From Oryzias latipes (taxonomy: Eukaryota > Chordata > Actinopteri > Beloniformes > Adrianichthyidae), in the NCBI RefSeq assembly GCF_002234675.1, contig NC_019859.2:11063983-11127982 (forward strand): DNA of 64,000 bases. The letters are read 5' to 3'. The notes under the pieces were generated by a model. That model saw only the letters and a list, made by a program, of their open reading frames with translations. It was not told the origin of the DNA and did no database searches. Of the stretch, positions 49,812-64,000 are shown piece by piece (position 1 is the stretch's first letter; every line of letters starts with the position of its first letter). A program made the position numbers and the translations under genes.

Positions 49812-50768
49812 TTACTGATGTAGACCATGACTGTGGCTGCAGCTTTGACCAAAATGACCATGGCTGTGTCCGTGATTGTGTCCACCGGGTGCTGCCACAG
49901 GTACGGACCCACCGACGGGGGGAAAGTTCTGCCAGCCTTCATACATGGTGGCTGTTGCATGAGCGCTATGGATGCTGGACAGTGGAGCATAACTCTGGAC
50001 CGGGTAGGACCCGGGACTGGGATTGATTTGTGGGAGCAGCGTCTTCCTCCTCTCCTCCACAGACGCAGGCACAAAGGTGACTCCCCTGATGGTTTTCAGA
50101 AACCTGAAAGGAATGACCTTCTCCAGGACTGTAGCTCTGGTCTCAGACATGTCCAGGAGGGAAAACCAGCCGGAACCAAAGGCCAACCCGACCAGGACCG
50201 CGATGACGTTGCAAGGCAGCACACTGCGAGGGATGAGAGCGGTGCAGACCACGAGAAGCGCAAAGGGGAGAGCCATTGTTGGGAAGCTGAGGCCACACAG
50301 GAAGCTTCTGGGCATCATGGAGCGCGCGGCTGCCACAGCCACGCAGCTCAGGGTCACGGGGATCAAACCATCAGCGGGACTCCGCATGTTGGCATCCTGC
50401 AGGAGATCCAAGAAGCTGTAAAGCAGTCCTGTGGTGGTGGACAGCAGGAGGAAGAGGAGCAGGAAGCGGATCGTCCCGACACCTTTCTCAGCGCCGCAGC
50501 ACAGGAACAGCAGCGCCGCGGCGTTTAGGAAAAGCTGCGCCGCTGTCCGGTGGTAGAACGGAAACACCACGAGGACGTGGACGTGTCCGTTTTGGAGAGA
50601 ATCTGCGCCTAGGCTGAAGATACCATCCGAGAGGCTGAACGATGTTTGGATGGCGAACAAAACACACGACAGCAGAACAACGACCACGCCCCCACTCGTT
50701 ATACTTATCGCAGGAACACAATCTTTAAAAACACCGAAGACCATCTTCAGATATTCGTTTTGCTTCAT
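49812..50768 (-). CDS. rhbdd2: Rhomboid domain-containing protein 2-like pseudoprotease, intronless
   Basis: A single open frame of 318 residues with several hydrophobic membrane segments. It aligns by eye with human RHBDD2: GVGTIRFLLLFLL (human VGTVRHCFF), GLIPVTLSCVAVAAARS (human GFTPVAFAMLGVTTVRS), then PGSYPVQSYAPLSS (human PGSYPTQSCHPHLS). The canonical GxSG catalytic serine motif is absent, as in human RHBDD2, so it should be a non-proteolytic rhomboid of the ER/Golgi. The C-terminus is unusual, a His-rich tail with GHNHGHSHGH and CSHSHGLHQ that could bind metal ions. Human RHBDD2 has several exons and is 364 residues; the lack of introns here suggests a retrocopy or intron loss. It lies tail to tail with ociad1. 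Confidence 0.85.
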   Translation of the reverse strand: MKQNEYLKMVFGVFKDCVPAISITSGGVVVVLLSCVLFAIQTSFSLSDGIFSLGADSLQNGHVHVLVVFPFYHRTAAQLFLNAAALLFLCCGAEKGVGTIRFLLLFLLLSTTTGLLYSFLDLLQDANMRSPADGLIPVTLSCVAVAAARSMMPRSFLCGLSFPTMALPFALLVVCTALIPRSVLPCNVIAVLVGLAFGSGWFSLLDMSETRATVLEKVIPFRFLKTIRGVTFVPASVEERRKTLLPQINPSPGSYPVQSYAPLSSIHSAHATATMYEGWQNFPPVGGSVPVAAPGGHNHGHSHGHFGQSCSHSHGLHQ

Positions 50769-51110
50769 TGTGTGGTCGATTAATTACACCGAAATAATAT
50801 CTAGTTGAGTTTACCAAACAACTTTTGCATTCAGAGACTCCCGGAACAGGAAGTCGCACCAATACCCAGATTGCTTTAAGCCGTTATATGCTGTTATTCC
50901 ATCGGGTCCAGTAGGAAAAAACGTCACATAAGTAAACAAAAAAAGTCTGCACTGAAAATCAGAAAAATGGCAGGAAACTTTCGTGAAATGCAGTCGTTTT
51001 TACAGGTGAAGCCGGGCACAGTTGTTGAACCGTCTTCTTCTACTACCATATTTGTGGCAGACTTAAGGTCTTCTTAGCTCAGTGCTGACGCCTACGTTCG
51101 GAGATAGAAC

Positions 51111-51149
51111 TACCCCCCCCCCCCCACACACACACACACACACACACCC
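51111..51149. repeat. Poly-C and (AC)n microsatellite
   Basis: A run of C followed by about 11 AC units and a short C run. Confidence 0.85.
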
Positions 51150-51311
51150 CTTTAATGTTATATTGAAAAAAAGACAGCTCTCACAGGTTGCATAGAACAT
51201 CTATTTATCTTTGGACTATGGAGAGAAATTAGACTCAGTCGGATTTGTGCGTGCGTAATACTTGATTTGTGCGTAAGTTAGGATTTTAACTTATACACAA
51301 AACGTATTATG

Positions 51312-52940
51312 GAATTATGGAGATGGAAAGGTGCTAACAACCCAGGAGAGTGTACAGAAAAGATGGAAGGAGTATTTTGAGGAGCTGATGAACGTGGAAA
51401 ATGACAGGGAAAGAAGGGAGGAAGATGTGGTTGTTGTGGAGCAGGAAGTAGCAGAGATTGGAAAGGATGAGGTTAGGAAGGCTCTGAAAAGGATGAAGAG
51501 CGGAAAGGCCGTTGGTCCTGATGACCTACCTGTGGAGGTATGGAAGTGCTTAGGAGAGACAGCAGTGGAATTTCTAACGAGGTTGTTCAATAGGATTTTA
51601 GAGAGTGAGAAGATGCCTGAGGAATGGAGGAGAAGCGTTCTGGTCCCGATCTTTAAGAACAAGGGTGACATGCAGAACTGCAGCAACTATAGAGGAATAA
51701 AGTTGATGAGCCACACAATGAAGCTGTGGGAAAGAGTAGTGGAAGCCAGGCTTAGGAAGAAGGTGGAGATTTGTGAGCAGCAGTATGGTTTCATGCCCCG
51801 TAAGAGCACCACTGATGCCATTTTTGCTTTGAGAATGTTGATGGAAAAGTACAGAGATGGTCAGAAGGAGCTGCATTGTGTGTTCGTAGATTTAGAGAAG
51901 GCGTATGACAGGGTGCCGAGGGAGGAGCTGTGGTACTGTATGAGGTCGTCTGGAGTGGCAGAGAAGTATGTCAGAGTAGTTCAGGACATGTATGAGAGAA
52001 GTATGACGGTGGTGAGATGTGCTGTAGGTCAGACAGAGGAGTTCAAGGTGGAGGTGGGACTACACCAAGGATCAGCTTTGAGTCCTTTTTTGTTTGCTAT
52101 GCTGATGGACAGGCTGACAGACGAGGTAAGACAGGAATCTCCCTGGACGATGATGTTTGCGGATGACATTGTAATTTGCAGTGAGAGTAGAGAGCAGGTG
52201 GAGGAACAGCTACAGAGGTGGAGGTTTGCTCTGGAAAGAAGAGGCATGAAGGTCAGTCGTAGTAAGACAGAATACATGTGTCTGAACGAGAGGGATCAAG
52301 GTAGAAGCGTTAGGTTACAGGGGGCTGAGGTGAAAAAGGTGCAGGAGTTTAAGTACTTGGGGTCAACAGTTCAGTGTGATGGGGAGTGTGGAAAAGAGGT
52401 GAAGAGGCGAGTGCAGGCAGGTTGGAGCGGGTGGAGGAAAGTGTCAGGAGTGTTGTGTGACAGAAGAGTGTCAGCAAGACTCAAAGGAAAGGTGTACAAG
52501 ACAGTGGTGAGACAAGCTCTGCTCTATGGGTTAGAGACGGTAGCAGTGAGACAGAGACAAGAGGCTGAGATGGAGGTAGCAGAGATGAAGATGTTGAGGT
52601 TCTCCTTAGGAGTGACCAGGTTAGACAGGATAAGGAACGAGTACATCAGAGGGACGGCTCATGTTGCCTGTGTTAGCGACAAAGTCAGAGAAGCCAGACT
52701 GAGATGGTTTGGACATGTTCAGAGGAGGGATAGTGGATATATTGGTAGAAGGATGTTGGAGATGGAGCTGCCTGGCAGGAGGGCAAGAGGACGGCCAAAG
52801 AGGAGATATATGGATGTCTTAACAGAGGACATGAAGTTGGCTAATGTTAGGGTAGAAGATGTCCATGATAGAGTGAGGTGGAAAAGGATGATTCGCTGTG
52901 GCGACCCCTGATGGGAAAAGCCGAAAGAGAAAGAAGAAAG
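51312..52940 (+). mobile_element. RTE-type LINE, 5'-truncated insertion
   Basis: Bounded by a perfect 17-bp target duplication, ACACAAAACGTATTATG, at 51295-51311 and 52941-52957. The 1.63-kb insertion holds the reverse transcriptase part only; the upstream endonuclease is missing, as is usual for 5'-truncated LINE copies. The 3' end is CCCCTGATGGGAAAAGCCGA plus a short AAAG/AAG tail. The exact duplication and open frame point to a recent insertion. Confidence 0.92.
51331..52911 (+). CDS. Reverse transcriptase of the truncated RTE LINE
   Basis: 526 codons without a stop. The reverse transcriptase motifs are in order: GKAVGPDDLPVEVW (about 58-71), VPIFKNKGDMQNCSNYRGI (about 105-123), QYGFMPRKST, FVDLEKAYDRV (about 186-196), GLHQGSALSPFLF, and the catalytic MFADD (FADD at 276-279). 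The C-terminal part has the conserved RLRWFGHVQRR and GRRARGRPKRRYMD, common in this clade. The natural start is lost with the truncated 5' end; the ATG used here is simply the first in frame. Clade assigned from motif style and remembered fish elements; a related RTE subgroup cannot be excluded. Confidence 0.88.
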   Translation: MLTTQESVQKRWKEYFEELMNVENDRERREEDVVVVEQEVAEIGKDEVRKALKRMKSGKAVGPDDLPVEVWKCLGETAVEFLTRLFNRILESEKMPEEWRRSVLVPIFKNKGDMQNCSNYRGIKLMSHTMKLWERVVEARLRKKVEICEQQYGFMPRKSTTDAIFALRMLMEKYRDGQKELHCVFVDLEKAYDRVPREELWYCMRSSGVAEKYVRVVQDMYERSMTVVRCAVGQTEEFKVEVGLHQGSALSPFLFAMLMDRLTDEVRQESPWTMMFADDIVICSESREQVEEQLQRWRFALERRGMKVSRSKTEYMCLNERDQGRSVRLQGAEVKKVQEFKYLGSTVQCDGECGKEVKRRVQAGWSGWRKVSGVLCDRRVSARLKGKVYKTVVRQALLYGLETVAVRQRQEAEMEVAEMKMLRFSLGVTRLDRIRNEYIRGTAHVACVSDKVREARLRWFGHVQRRDSGYIGRRMLEMELPGRRARGRPKRRYMDVLTEDMKLANVRVEDVHDRVRWKRMIRCGDP

Positions 52941-53303
52941 ACACAAAACGTATTATGTGAGTAACAAATCACGCACAAATCCAAATTTATGCACAAATCC
53001 TAATTTACAAACGCACAAAGCAAGAATATGCATACACAAATTCTAATTTACGCACAAATAAAGAATTACGCACACACAAATCTGAATTTACGCACAAATA
53101 AAGAATTACGCACGCACAAATCCGCCTGAGTCTAATTTCTCTCTATATTGGACGCAGAGTTAAAAATATTTCCTGAAAAGGCTGAGCCTGTTTTTTTTAT
53201 GAACAATTACTGAAATCAATTTTTTATGCATATATTCTTGACGTTTTCGTGCTTAAACCAGTGCACAATTGAACTCCATTTTAAGTAAAATAAAAATGTG
53301 AAA

Positions 53304-53309
53304 AAAAGT

Positions 53310-53340
<31 letters not shown>

Positions 53341-53344
53341 TTAT
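53304..53344. repeat. (TTTA)n microsatellite
   Basis: About ten TTTA units between the foldback element and chic2. Confidence 0.9.
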
Positions 53345-53804
53345 TTTATCTATAGATTCTGGAGAAATACCTTTCTCCACAACATATACACTTGATGGTA
53401 ATGTTAAAACGGTGAAAAGGCTAAAAAGATGATTTAGGTAAACGAAAATTCTCTCCATGGATTAAAAAAAGTGTAATTGTTTAATGGTACGACTTTTTAC
53501 TAAATTTTAATCTGATTTTTTTTTTTCATATTAAAGATTAAAAAAAGAAAAGAAGAAAAAAAATCCAATCTAAAACAGATAAATCGACGTAAAGATTCGC
53601 CCGTCCCTCTTCCGGTGTCGTACGGTTACTGCGGCGGATGTTGATGTTTCGTTTCGGAGCTCGCGTAACGATGTGAACCACTCTCTGTTTTATGACTTTG
53701 CTTTCTGATCGCTCGTGTTTTTCCCCGGTTAGCTTTCACTGCTCGTCCCAGCCGTGTCTCTCCCGGTGTCTTTACCGGGAAGTGCGAGGCTGAGCCGTGC
53801 GATG

Positions 53805-57468
<3,664 letters not shown>

Positions 57469-59943
57469 AAGGGTTTTGCTCATCTGAAGCCCCCACTGCT
57501 GCCCTTCTCTGGCACGGAGCCCCCAGTGGCTATAAAGCAACTGCATTACAACCCCCCCCCCCCCCCCGAAATACTCCAGTATTTGTGTTTACATAGCCCC
57601 CCCTCTTTTCTCTCCAGGCCTCAATTGCACATGGGTTACATAAATCCTTGTTTACAGATCCAGCTATCCTTTTTTTACTGGAGAGAATTCTACAGTTGAG
57701 CCTCGATCGTGTTGGTTCACCGTTGACGAGTGCAAACACCCACCCACAGGAGGAAAGACCGTTTCGGAACAGCGTCCAGCTTTGAAACCGGAGAAGGACG
57801 TTCACTGCTGAGAGAAGCGACTGGAAAAATTTTTCATTTGTATGAATGTTTGCTAACTTAAGCACACGGCACAGTCAGACCACAGCGAAGCAAATCGCTT
57901 CCGCTCCACCAACAAAAAACACAAATCTGTGTTTTTGAGACGAGTTAAATCAAAACAACGGAGACGACCTGCTAACCCCTAATCCAAACTTTTCTCCCAG
58001 GAAACCCTTTTGCCTTCTCCCGTCTCTGCACACGTCATTGTGCCCCCCCACCCCCAGACCAGCGACAATCGCACACTCTGACTGCACTGAGCACAGTCTG
58101 AGAGGGTCTCTGTGCTGCACAGTTTACGGGCAGTTTGGGTTTCTAACCCTCGTCTCAGTGCTGCTGATGAACCGGCTGCCTGGGAGCCGCTTTCTGTCAC
58201 GCAGTGGAACTTTTTCAGTTCATACGAGCAAACCACTGGTGATGGGGACAAACCCCAACCCCCCTTCTGTTTTTGGACTTTTTTTATGGATGCAAGTTGA
58301 TGCTAGTATGTATGTGTGTGTGTGTGTGTGTGTGTGAGAGTGTGTGTGAGTGTGTGTGAGTCTAAATGGTTAAAAACAAACTTGACAAATCAGACATGGA
58401 GTCAGAGTCTGTGCTTTAAAGCAGGGTTACTCCTTTCAAATCTCTCCTGGCCATGACCGATTGTGTCCATCTTTAGGTGATTTTATTTTAATTTTAACTG
58501 TGCATTTGTTTATATTCACTATTATATCATAAAATAATCTGGTAAAATGTCAACAGCCGCTCACAAAGCCTCACTCCTTCAGAAGATTGGTCTCATTGGT
58601 TTCAAAGTTAAGAGTCTCTATACATCAAATTAAATGTATATTTTATGTTTTTCTCTTTTTGCTGCCACTTTTTCATTAATCTGGCAGATAATCGAAATGC
58701 AGATAATCCTCTTAGAAATGTGTGGAATCTAAAAAATAACTTTATTAACACAATTCCTGCACCCATGGTTGAAATTGGTACAAAAATACTAACAAAAGAG
58801 GCTCCTGATAAATTCAACAATTTCTACAACTAAATCTGTCTGAACAAATGCACAGATCTTACTTTGAGTTATAATTGGACCTTGTTTGTTCCCTTAGCTC
58901 TACATCTATACATAAGAGACTGCGGTTCTTCCACATTTGAACTACAGCCGTGTTTCCCGCTGACGGTACAGGTTAGATCATTTTTCAGTTTGGTGTTCTA
59001 TAGCAAAAAGTGCCATTTTGGTGCCGAGCTGACGCGGAAATTTTTTAAACTCTACTGTCAGCTGGAAATGTGTCTTCGATCATATCGTTTTGTGGTCACT
59101 CAGGGGAAATTAAAAATTAAAAAAATCAAATGTAGCATCGAAAGACTTAAATGTCACGTCCACAATCGCACGAGTAAAAACACAACTCCAGGATGGAATA
59201 GAGATGAAGGTTTCTTTCTGTTCAAATGGTGATGGAAGCACACACACACACGCACGCACACACCCACACACACACACCAAGCCACACAGACACATGCATC
59301 AGTTGATCTGTCACTTTCTGCTCTGTAAATCACAGCACAAAGGCCATATGCATTTATTGGTGGGAGTGCATGATGGATGCAGACACAAACGGTCCTCATA
59401 GGTCTGAATAATTCCTGCACAGAACGCGAGTCCTTTTTATATAACCTTGAGAGTTATTTGTGTGAGTGTGTGCGTGCGTGTGGAAAACATGTAAATGACT
59501 CATGAACAGATGTATGTACAGTTATAAACTATCAATAAACATTACCATGGGCATCCTTCTCTGCAGCAATTTATATTTTTTCATTTCGGATGAGAAGACA
59601 GAAATGAGACGTCAGCAACAGAAATGATTTAATGTGGTGACATTTTAAAATGACTCCCAGCTAATCTAGCTTTCAGTGTTGATGTCTTCAAGGGAAGAGG
59701 CAGATAGTTGCATAAAAATCCTGCATTTGGACAAAAAAAATACTAGGAAATTTAAAAATATTTAGAAATGAATGACAAGTGTGTAAAAAAAGAAAAGTTA
59801 AGTAAATCAATTGCTTCTTCCCATTCCCTTTCAAGCAGCATTCTAACTCTATTCCATATTTTATTTAATTGATTTATTGTGTTATAAGTGCAAATATATT
59901 TATAATTGGATCAATTGTAATTTCAAGAAGATGGCATCTTTAA

Positions 59944-60148
59944 CCCTTGTGCTATCCTAGGCACTTTACCATTGGGAGTTGGGTCATCTAGACCCACTAG
60001 ACAGTGCTCTGAACCTTTTTTCTTCAATGATTTGTGATCTTCACTGGTGTCCATGGATTACATGAAATCTTTACACCTTTATCCACCTTTGTCATGGTAG
60101 GGAGAACACGTCAATGTAAGGGTGGGGTCATCTAAGATAGCACAAGGG
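59944..60148 (+). mobile_element. Palindrome-ended MITE, copy D
   Basis: About 205 bp with intact ends CCCTTGTGCTATCCTAG and CTAAGATAGCACAAGGG, flanked by TTAA on both sides (59940-59943, 60149-60152). The best-preserved full copy. Confidence 0.9.
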
Positions 60149-60750
60149 TTAAAAATAATAATTTATGAATGAATATCTTAAATAGTTCGCATTTATCTGT
60201 GTTTTTTTGTCTTTTTCTTTGCTGAAATTCCCTGAAATAAGCCCAAATTTTAGGTTTAAATGTTTTTTTGAAATTCATCAGATTCAGTGTTGTACAAGTT
60301 ACTTCTATCACTTTTCAGATTGCTTGTTCAGAGGTAATCCCATGTTTTAATGACTTGTGCTTCTTTATTTTACTTTTTAATACTTGCAGAAGTAAAACAT
60401 AACTGTTTGAAGTGAAAAAGTTTTGCAAAGAGGGCAACATTTTTACTAATAATGTAGTTTTTTTGGGGTAACAGGAAGCCCAATGTGAGGAACAGCTCTC
60501 AGCTTTAGATGGTTTAGTCCAAGATAAAAAGAGAAACTCTATTGAGAAAATGGATTACAGAGATCAAATAGAGAACCTGTAAGGCTCAAACAATAATAAA
60601 AGTAGATTTAAATTACTCCACCAAACCTACAACAACAGGAAAGACAAATACTCAATGATTAGAAAAAAATAGGACAGAATACACTTCTTAGAAAAAACAA
60701 AGCATTCGTTTGCGGGAATACGTTATATAATTTTACCAAATTGATTTTAA

Positions 60751-60958
60751 CCCTTGTGCTATCTTAGATGACCCCACCCTTGCATTGACGTGTTATTCCT
60801 ACCATGACAAAGGTGGATAAAGGTGGAAAGATTTCATGTAATCCATGGACACCAGTGAAGATCACAAATCATTGAAGAAGAAAAAAGGTTCAGCGCACTG
60901 TCTAGTGGGTCTAGATGACCCAACTCCCAATGTCAAAGTTCCTAGGATAGCACAAGGG
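60751..60958 (-). mobile_element. Palindrome-ended MITE, copy E
   Basis: About 208 bp, inverted relative to copies D and F. Flanked by TTAA on the left and TTAC on the right. Confidence 0.9.
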
Positions 60959-61048
60959 TTACAGAGCTTGAAGTGATCAATAACCAGCTAAAGAAGATTT
61001 GGTGGCCTTTTTCTAGTCTGGTAACTTCTCACAATCTCAGTGCTGTAA

Positions 61049-61258
61049 CCCTGGTGCTATCCTAGGCACTTTACCATTGGGAGTTGGGTCATCTAGACCC
61101 ACTACACTAGACAGTGCGCTGAACCTTTTTTCTTCAATGATTTGTGATCTTCACTGGTGTCCATGGATTACATGAAATCTTTCCACCTTTATCCACCTTT
61201 GTCATGGTAGGGAGAACACGTCAAAGTAAGGGTGGGGTCATGTAAGATGGCAAAAGGG
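61049..61258 (+). mobile_element. Palindrome-ended MITE, copy F
   Basis: About 210 bp, same orientation as copy D, with small changes at both ends (CCCTGGTGCTATC and GATGGCAAAAGGG). Only about 90 bases separate it from inverted copy E. Confidence 0.88.
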
Positions 61259-62426
61259 TTAAACATGTACATTTTAGGCATTTTTTTTGTTGTAATACAA
61301 AAGATACTGAACACGTAATGAGTAAAATATTATTAGACTGTATTTGTACCGCACTATTTTGTTGGAGCTTTAAGTCCCTATATGACATTTCTTGGGTGAT
61401 TAGTTACTCATGAGGGTTTCGAACTCCTGGCCATGATTGAAAACTACCCAACCTTCCTTGAAAAAACTTCAAATTAACTTGAACACATCAACTAAATTAA
61501 AAATATCTGATCCAACTCTTTAAAAAATGGTCCGGCTAATTGGAAAAATAAGTGTAAAACAAATGCTGAAGAGCTGCTTAAAGTGGGACAAGAACATCCA
61601 TTACTGAGGCATAAAGATGTCACAGATTTACAGACTTGGATAATTTTTCACCCAAATAAATGAATAAAAGTTAAATGAGACACAAATATTGTTTCAATTG
61701 AAAATCTAGGTTCATAGGCAAGAGCATTTTATTTTCTCTATTCTGTCTGCAGTCAACCCATGACTACCGATCACAGAGACCAATAAACATGAATAAATAA
61801 TATACAATAAATACATTATAATACATATAAATACATTAAAATGCCTATAAATAGATATATGGACTTAGCTATTCAATTTTAAAATTGACTTTCAAATGTG
61901 AAAAAAATGCCGAATTTTTCATCTCTTACAAATGCAGCATACATGTTTTAGAAAGATATTTCCTGGAAATGTATATTTGGGTCAAGGATGTTTATGCAAC
62001 ATGCAGAAGACCAAAGGGATATGAACTCAAAGTAAATCAATTTTGGGGGGGGGGACGAAAACGCTTTACTATCTGGGTCTATTTAATGTCAACACCCTTT
62101 TCCTTTTCATCTACCAAAATGTATGATCCAAAGTTCAGATCTGACTGTTTAAATATTTGGATTGTAAAGAGTTATAGAGATAACCTGGGGAACATGCATC
62201 ATCAGGTGGAGTTGTTTACCCTCAACAAAAAAATAGACAAAACATATGTAGGAAGGTATGAAAATAATCACACAGGAAAAGCAGTTTTTCAAGAAAGATT
62301 TTTAAAATTCAGCTGATAGGAATAGTACAACAGGTATGACCCAGAACTATCAAACTAATTTTTATTTAAAACCTTTATTTCTGAATTTTTTTCCCCTTTC
62401 GAAACCTGTGGCGTGTTAACTTTGCG

Positions 62427-63902
62427 TCACTGAGTGGATAACTGTGAAGACCCCATGTCGATGAGTTTCTGCACTTCTGTTTCATTTCTCAAAGTCTTGT
62501 CCAGTTGGTCAAAATCCAAGAGGCTCAGCTTGCTGGTCAAATCGACGCTATTTGAGCTGTCGGACGAAGGATCTGGACAAAGTTCTGAGAGGAGAAGAAG
62601 AGCAGAGCTTAACAAACACAAGAGACATAATAAGAGCCTTTTCCTGTGTATTTATATTTTCCCTTTTAGTTTCTTTTCCTCAATCGATCAAATATACTTA
62701 AATGTGTTAAATTAGGTCACCACAAGATGCATCACGTTGATTTATTTGAGGAGCTACACCCAACACAAAACACAACACATCTTATTATGGCAAAGCAGAT
62801 CTATCCTTTTTATTTTTTTTAGAAAGACATTCAGACTATTTTGTAAATAAATATATATGTTCAGATGAACTACATGAGAACAGGTTTATGGGAAACTCCT
62901 TTTTTTCCTTCCTTTACCCATAAAAATACTATACAACAGTGGTCTGCCCAGCCACATGTCATCATCATCATGATTTATTTTATTTATAAAGCACCTTCCA
63001 CCACCAGCCAAGGAGACCCAAAGTGCTGTACACGTGGAGAACAAAACCTAAAAGAATTAAAAGTATAAAACCAAACTAAAACATCTTTTTTTTAAACTCT
63101 CCAAGAGGGAGACCTCTCCATTTTCGGTAGCAACTGATTTCATAGTTTAGGAACCAAAACAGCAAACTCACGCTCCCCCAAAAACTTACGTTTGGTTCTG
63201 GGAACCATTAACACAAACTGGTCAGTGGAACGTTAGGACTCTAGAAGGGAATATTTTAAAAGCAGACTGGAGAGGTAAGAAGGTGTCGTACCTGCCAGGG
63301 ACTTAAGGACCAGAATTGTAATACAAAGCAAGTATTGCACTGGCAGTCAGTTCAAAGAGACCTAGATCTGTGTTATTCTTGGCCCCCAGAATAAATCTGG
63401 CTGCTGTGTTTTGGACATGTGGCTCTGGATCCTGAGGTTTTCATTTTAATAAGTTACTGTAAAGTGGAAAAAAAAGTAAAAAAAAGAAAAAAAGATTTTG
63501 ACAGAGTTTGGAGCACTTTGTTCCACGGAAAATCAATTAGAAGTCAGATAGCACGACCAGAATTAAGGGCCACCAGAATATGAGACAATTTATTAATTTT
63601 TAACAAAGTCAAGGATTTAAAGTGCAAAGAAAATGCACTATGGGTCATTTCTCTTTAAATTTTAAGTATGCCAAAAAAATAATTTGTGTTTATCACAATA
63701 ACAATAACATACATACAAGTCCTTGTCTTATTTTCTAAAGGTTGAAGTAAAACGTTGTGTTTTTTTTTTAAACTTGTTTAAAAAAAAAAACAATCAGAAG
63801 CTCCTACCTTTCTTTGAATCCAGAAAGATGAATTGAGGTAAGTTCAGACACTCTGTCTGCCTTTTAAACTCTTCCTTCTCAGCAGCAGAGACCTCCCTTC
63901 TC
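62427..63902 (-). CDS. Unrecognised gene, last two coding exons (partial)
   Basis: Two exons joined in matching phase: 63808-63902 and 62427-62584, with good splice sites on both sides. The first continues upstream beyond or near the window edge. Together they encode about 83 residues: RREVSAAEKEEFKRQTECLN, LPQFIFLDSKKELCPDPSSD, SSNSVDLTSKLSLLDFDQLD, then KTLRNETEVQKLIDMGSSQL and STQ. The start is charged and probably helical, the middle Ser/Asp-rich, and the end again helical with a regular hydrophobic pattern. I do not recognise the family. Agreement of phase and a sensible stop support a real gene over chance. The gene faces chic2 tail to tail. Confidence 0.6.
62960..63440 (-). repeat. Common fish interspersed repeat in the last intron of the right-edge gene
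   Basis: A TTTATTTTATTTATAAAGCA start with CCCAAAGTGCTGTACA, followed by CTGGCAGTCAGTTCAAAG and TAAATCTGGCTGCTGTGTTT, is a pattern known from a widespread fish LINE 3' region. No intact frame. Identified from memory. Confidence 0.5.
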
Positions 63903-64000
63903 CTGCCTGGCAGACAGAAATGGGGTCAAAAACAAGCTCAACGTCTCCCCAAACCTGATTGTGAGGTTTTAAATAAATGAGAAGAATGTAAAATGATGGG

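Larger units (their letters stand above)
51221..53143. mobile_element. Foldback element interrupted by an RTE LINE
   Basis: The outer ends are inverted copies: GAGAGAAATTAGACTCAG at the left and CTGAGTCTAATTTCTCTC at the right, continuing inward as GGATTTGTGCGTGCGTAAT and its complement. The arms are built of short repeated units such as TTACGCACAAAT. Without the inserted LINE the element would be about 280 bp. No transposase and no clear target duplication were seen. Confidence 0.75.
57469..62426. other. Spacer between chic2 and the right-edge gene
   Basis: The start is chic2 3' untranslated region. A poly-C run lies at about 57549-57566, a (TG)n tract at about 58312-58350 and an (AC)n tract at about 59239-59278. 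Three MITE copies lie at 59.9-61.3 kb. No gene was recognised; a 143-codon frame at 61885-62316 is judged chance. Confidence 0.5.

Noticed and set aside
49827-50528. 233-codon plus-strand frame opposite rhbdd2
   Set aside because: Antisense shadow of a GC-rich coding exon; the minus frame matches RHBDD2 along its whole length.
61885-62316. 143-codon plus-strand open frame
   Set aside because: No family resemblance; it lies just past the 3' end of the right-edge gene and contains a G-run in AT-rich DNA. Probably chance, though a translated search would be needed to be certain.

Overview
The window is vertebrate nuclear DNA, almost certainly from a percomorph teleost; a ricefish-like source is a guess. 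It has small intron-rich genes with GT-AG introns, AT-rich spacers and a typical fish repeat load (tRNA-derived SINEs, RTE and L2-type LINE pieces, hAT, Tc1 and Harbinger remnants, short palindromic MITEs). Most coding exons are 40-200 bp, so the models below were built by joining exons across splice sites with matching phase and comparing with remembered family sequences. No database search was possible. No LTR element, virus-like element, CRISPR array or RNA gene was seen.

Left part (about 1.7-27.5 kb). Two complete copies of the cone-type PDE6 inhibitory subunit gene (pde6h) lie head to head. They are followed by erp27, a non-catalytic ER protein of the PDI family, and by two tandem osteocalcin genes of the teleost OC2 type (Ser/Glu/Asp-rich propeptide). 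The first osteocalcin gene is intact with a normal Gla domain. The second keeps the signal peptide, the carboxylase recognition region and all four exons, but its propeptide is mostly a 24-bp coding minisatellite and its Gla domain is degenerate and out of frame. In human, MGP, ERP27 and PDE6H are neighbours on 12p12, so an osteocalcin pair sits here where MGP would be expected.

Right part (about 31.8-64 kb). The genes are slc34a2 (minus, 13 coding exons, sodium-phosphate cotransporter NaPi-IIb), ociad1 (plus, 8 coding exons), an intronless rhbdd2-type rhomboid pseudoprotease (minus), chic2 (plus, 6 exons) and the last two exons of an unrecognised minus-strand gene running off the right edge. 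The human counterparts of slc34a2, ociad1 and chic2 are on chromosome 4, so the window joins two blocks that are separate in human.

The spacers and introns carry transposon remnants. The clearest are a 5'-truncated RTE LINE with an intact 526-codon reverse transcriptase frame nested in an older foldback element, a tRNA-derived SINE sharing that LINE's 3' tail, six copies of a roughly 200-bp MITE, and a hAT remnant with an 8-bp target duplication. The main candidate for something undescribed is the second osteocalcin gene.
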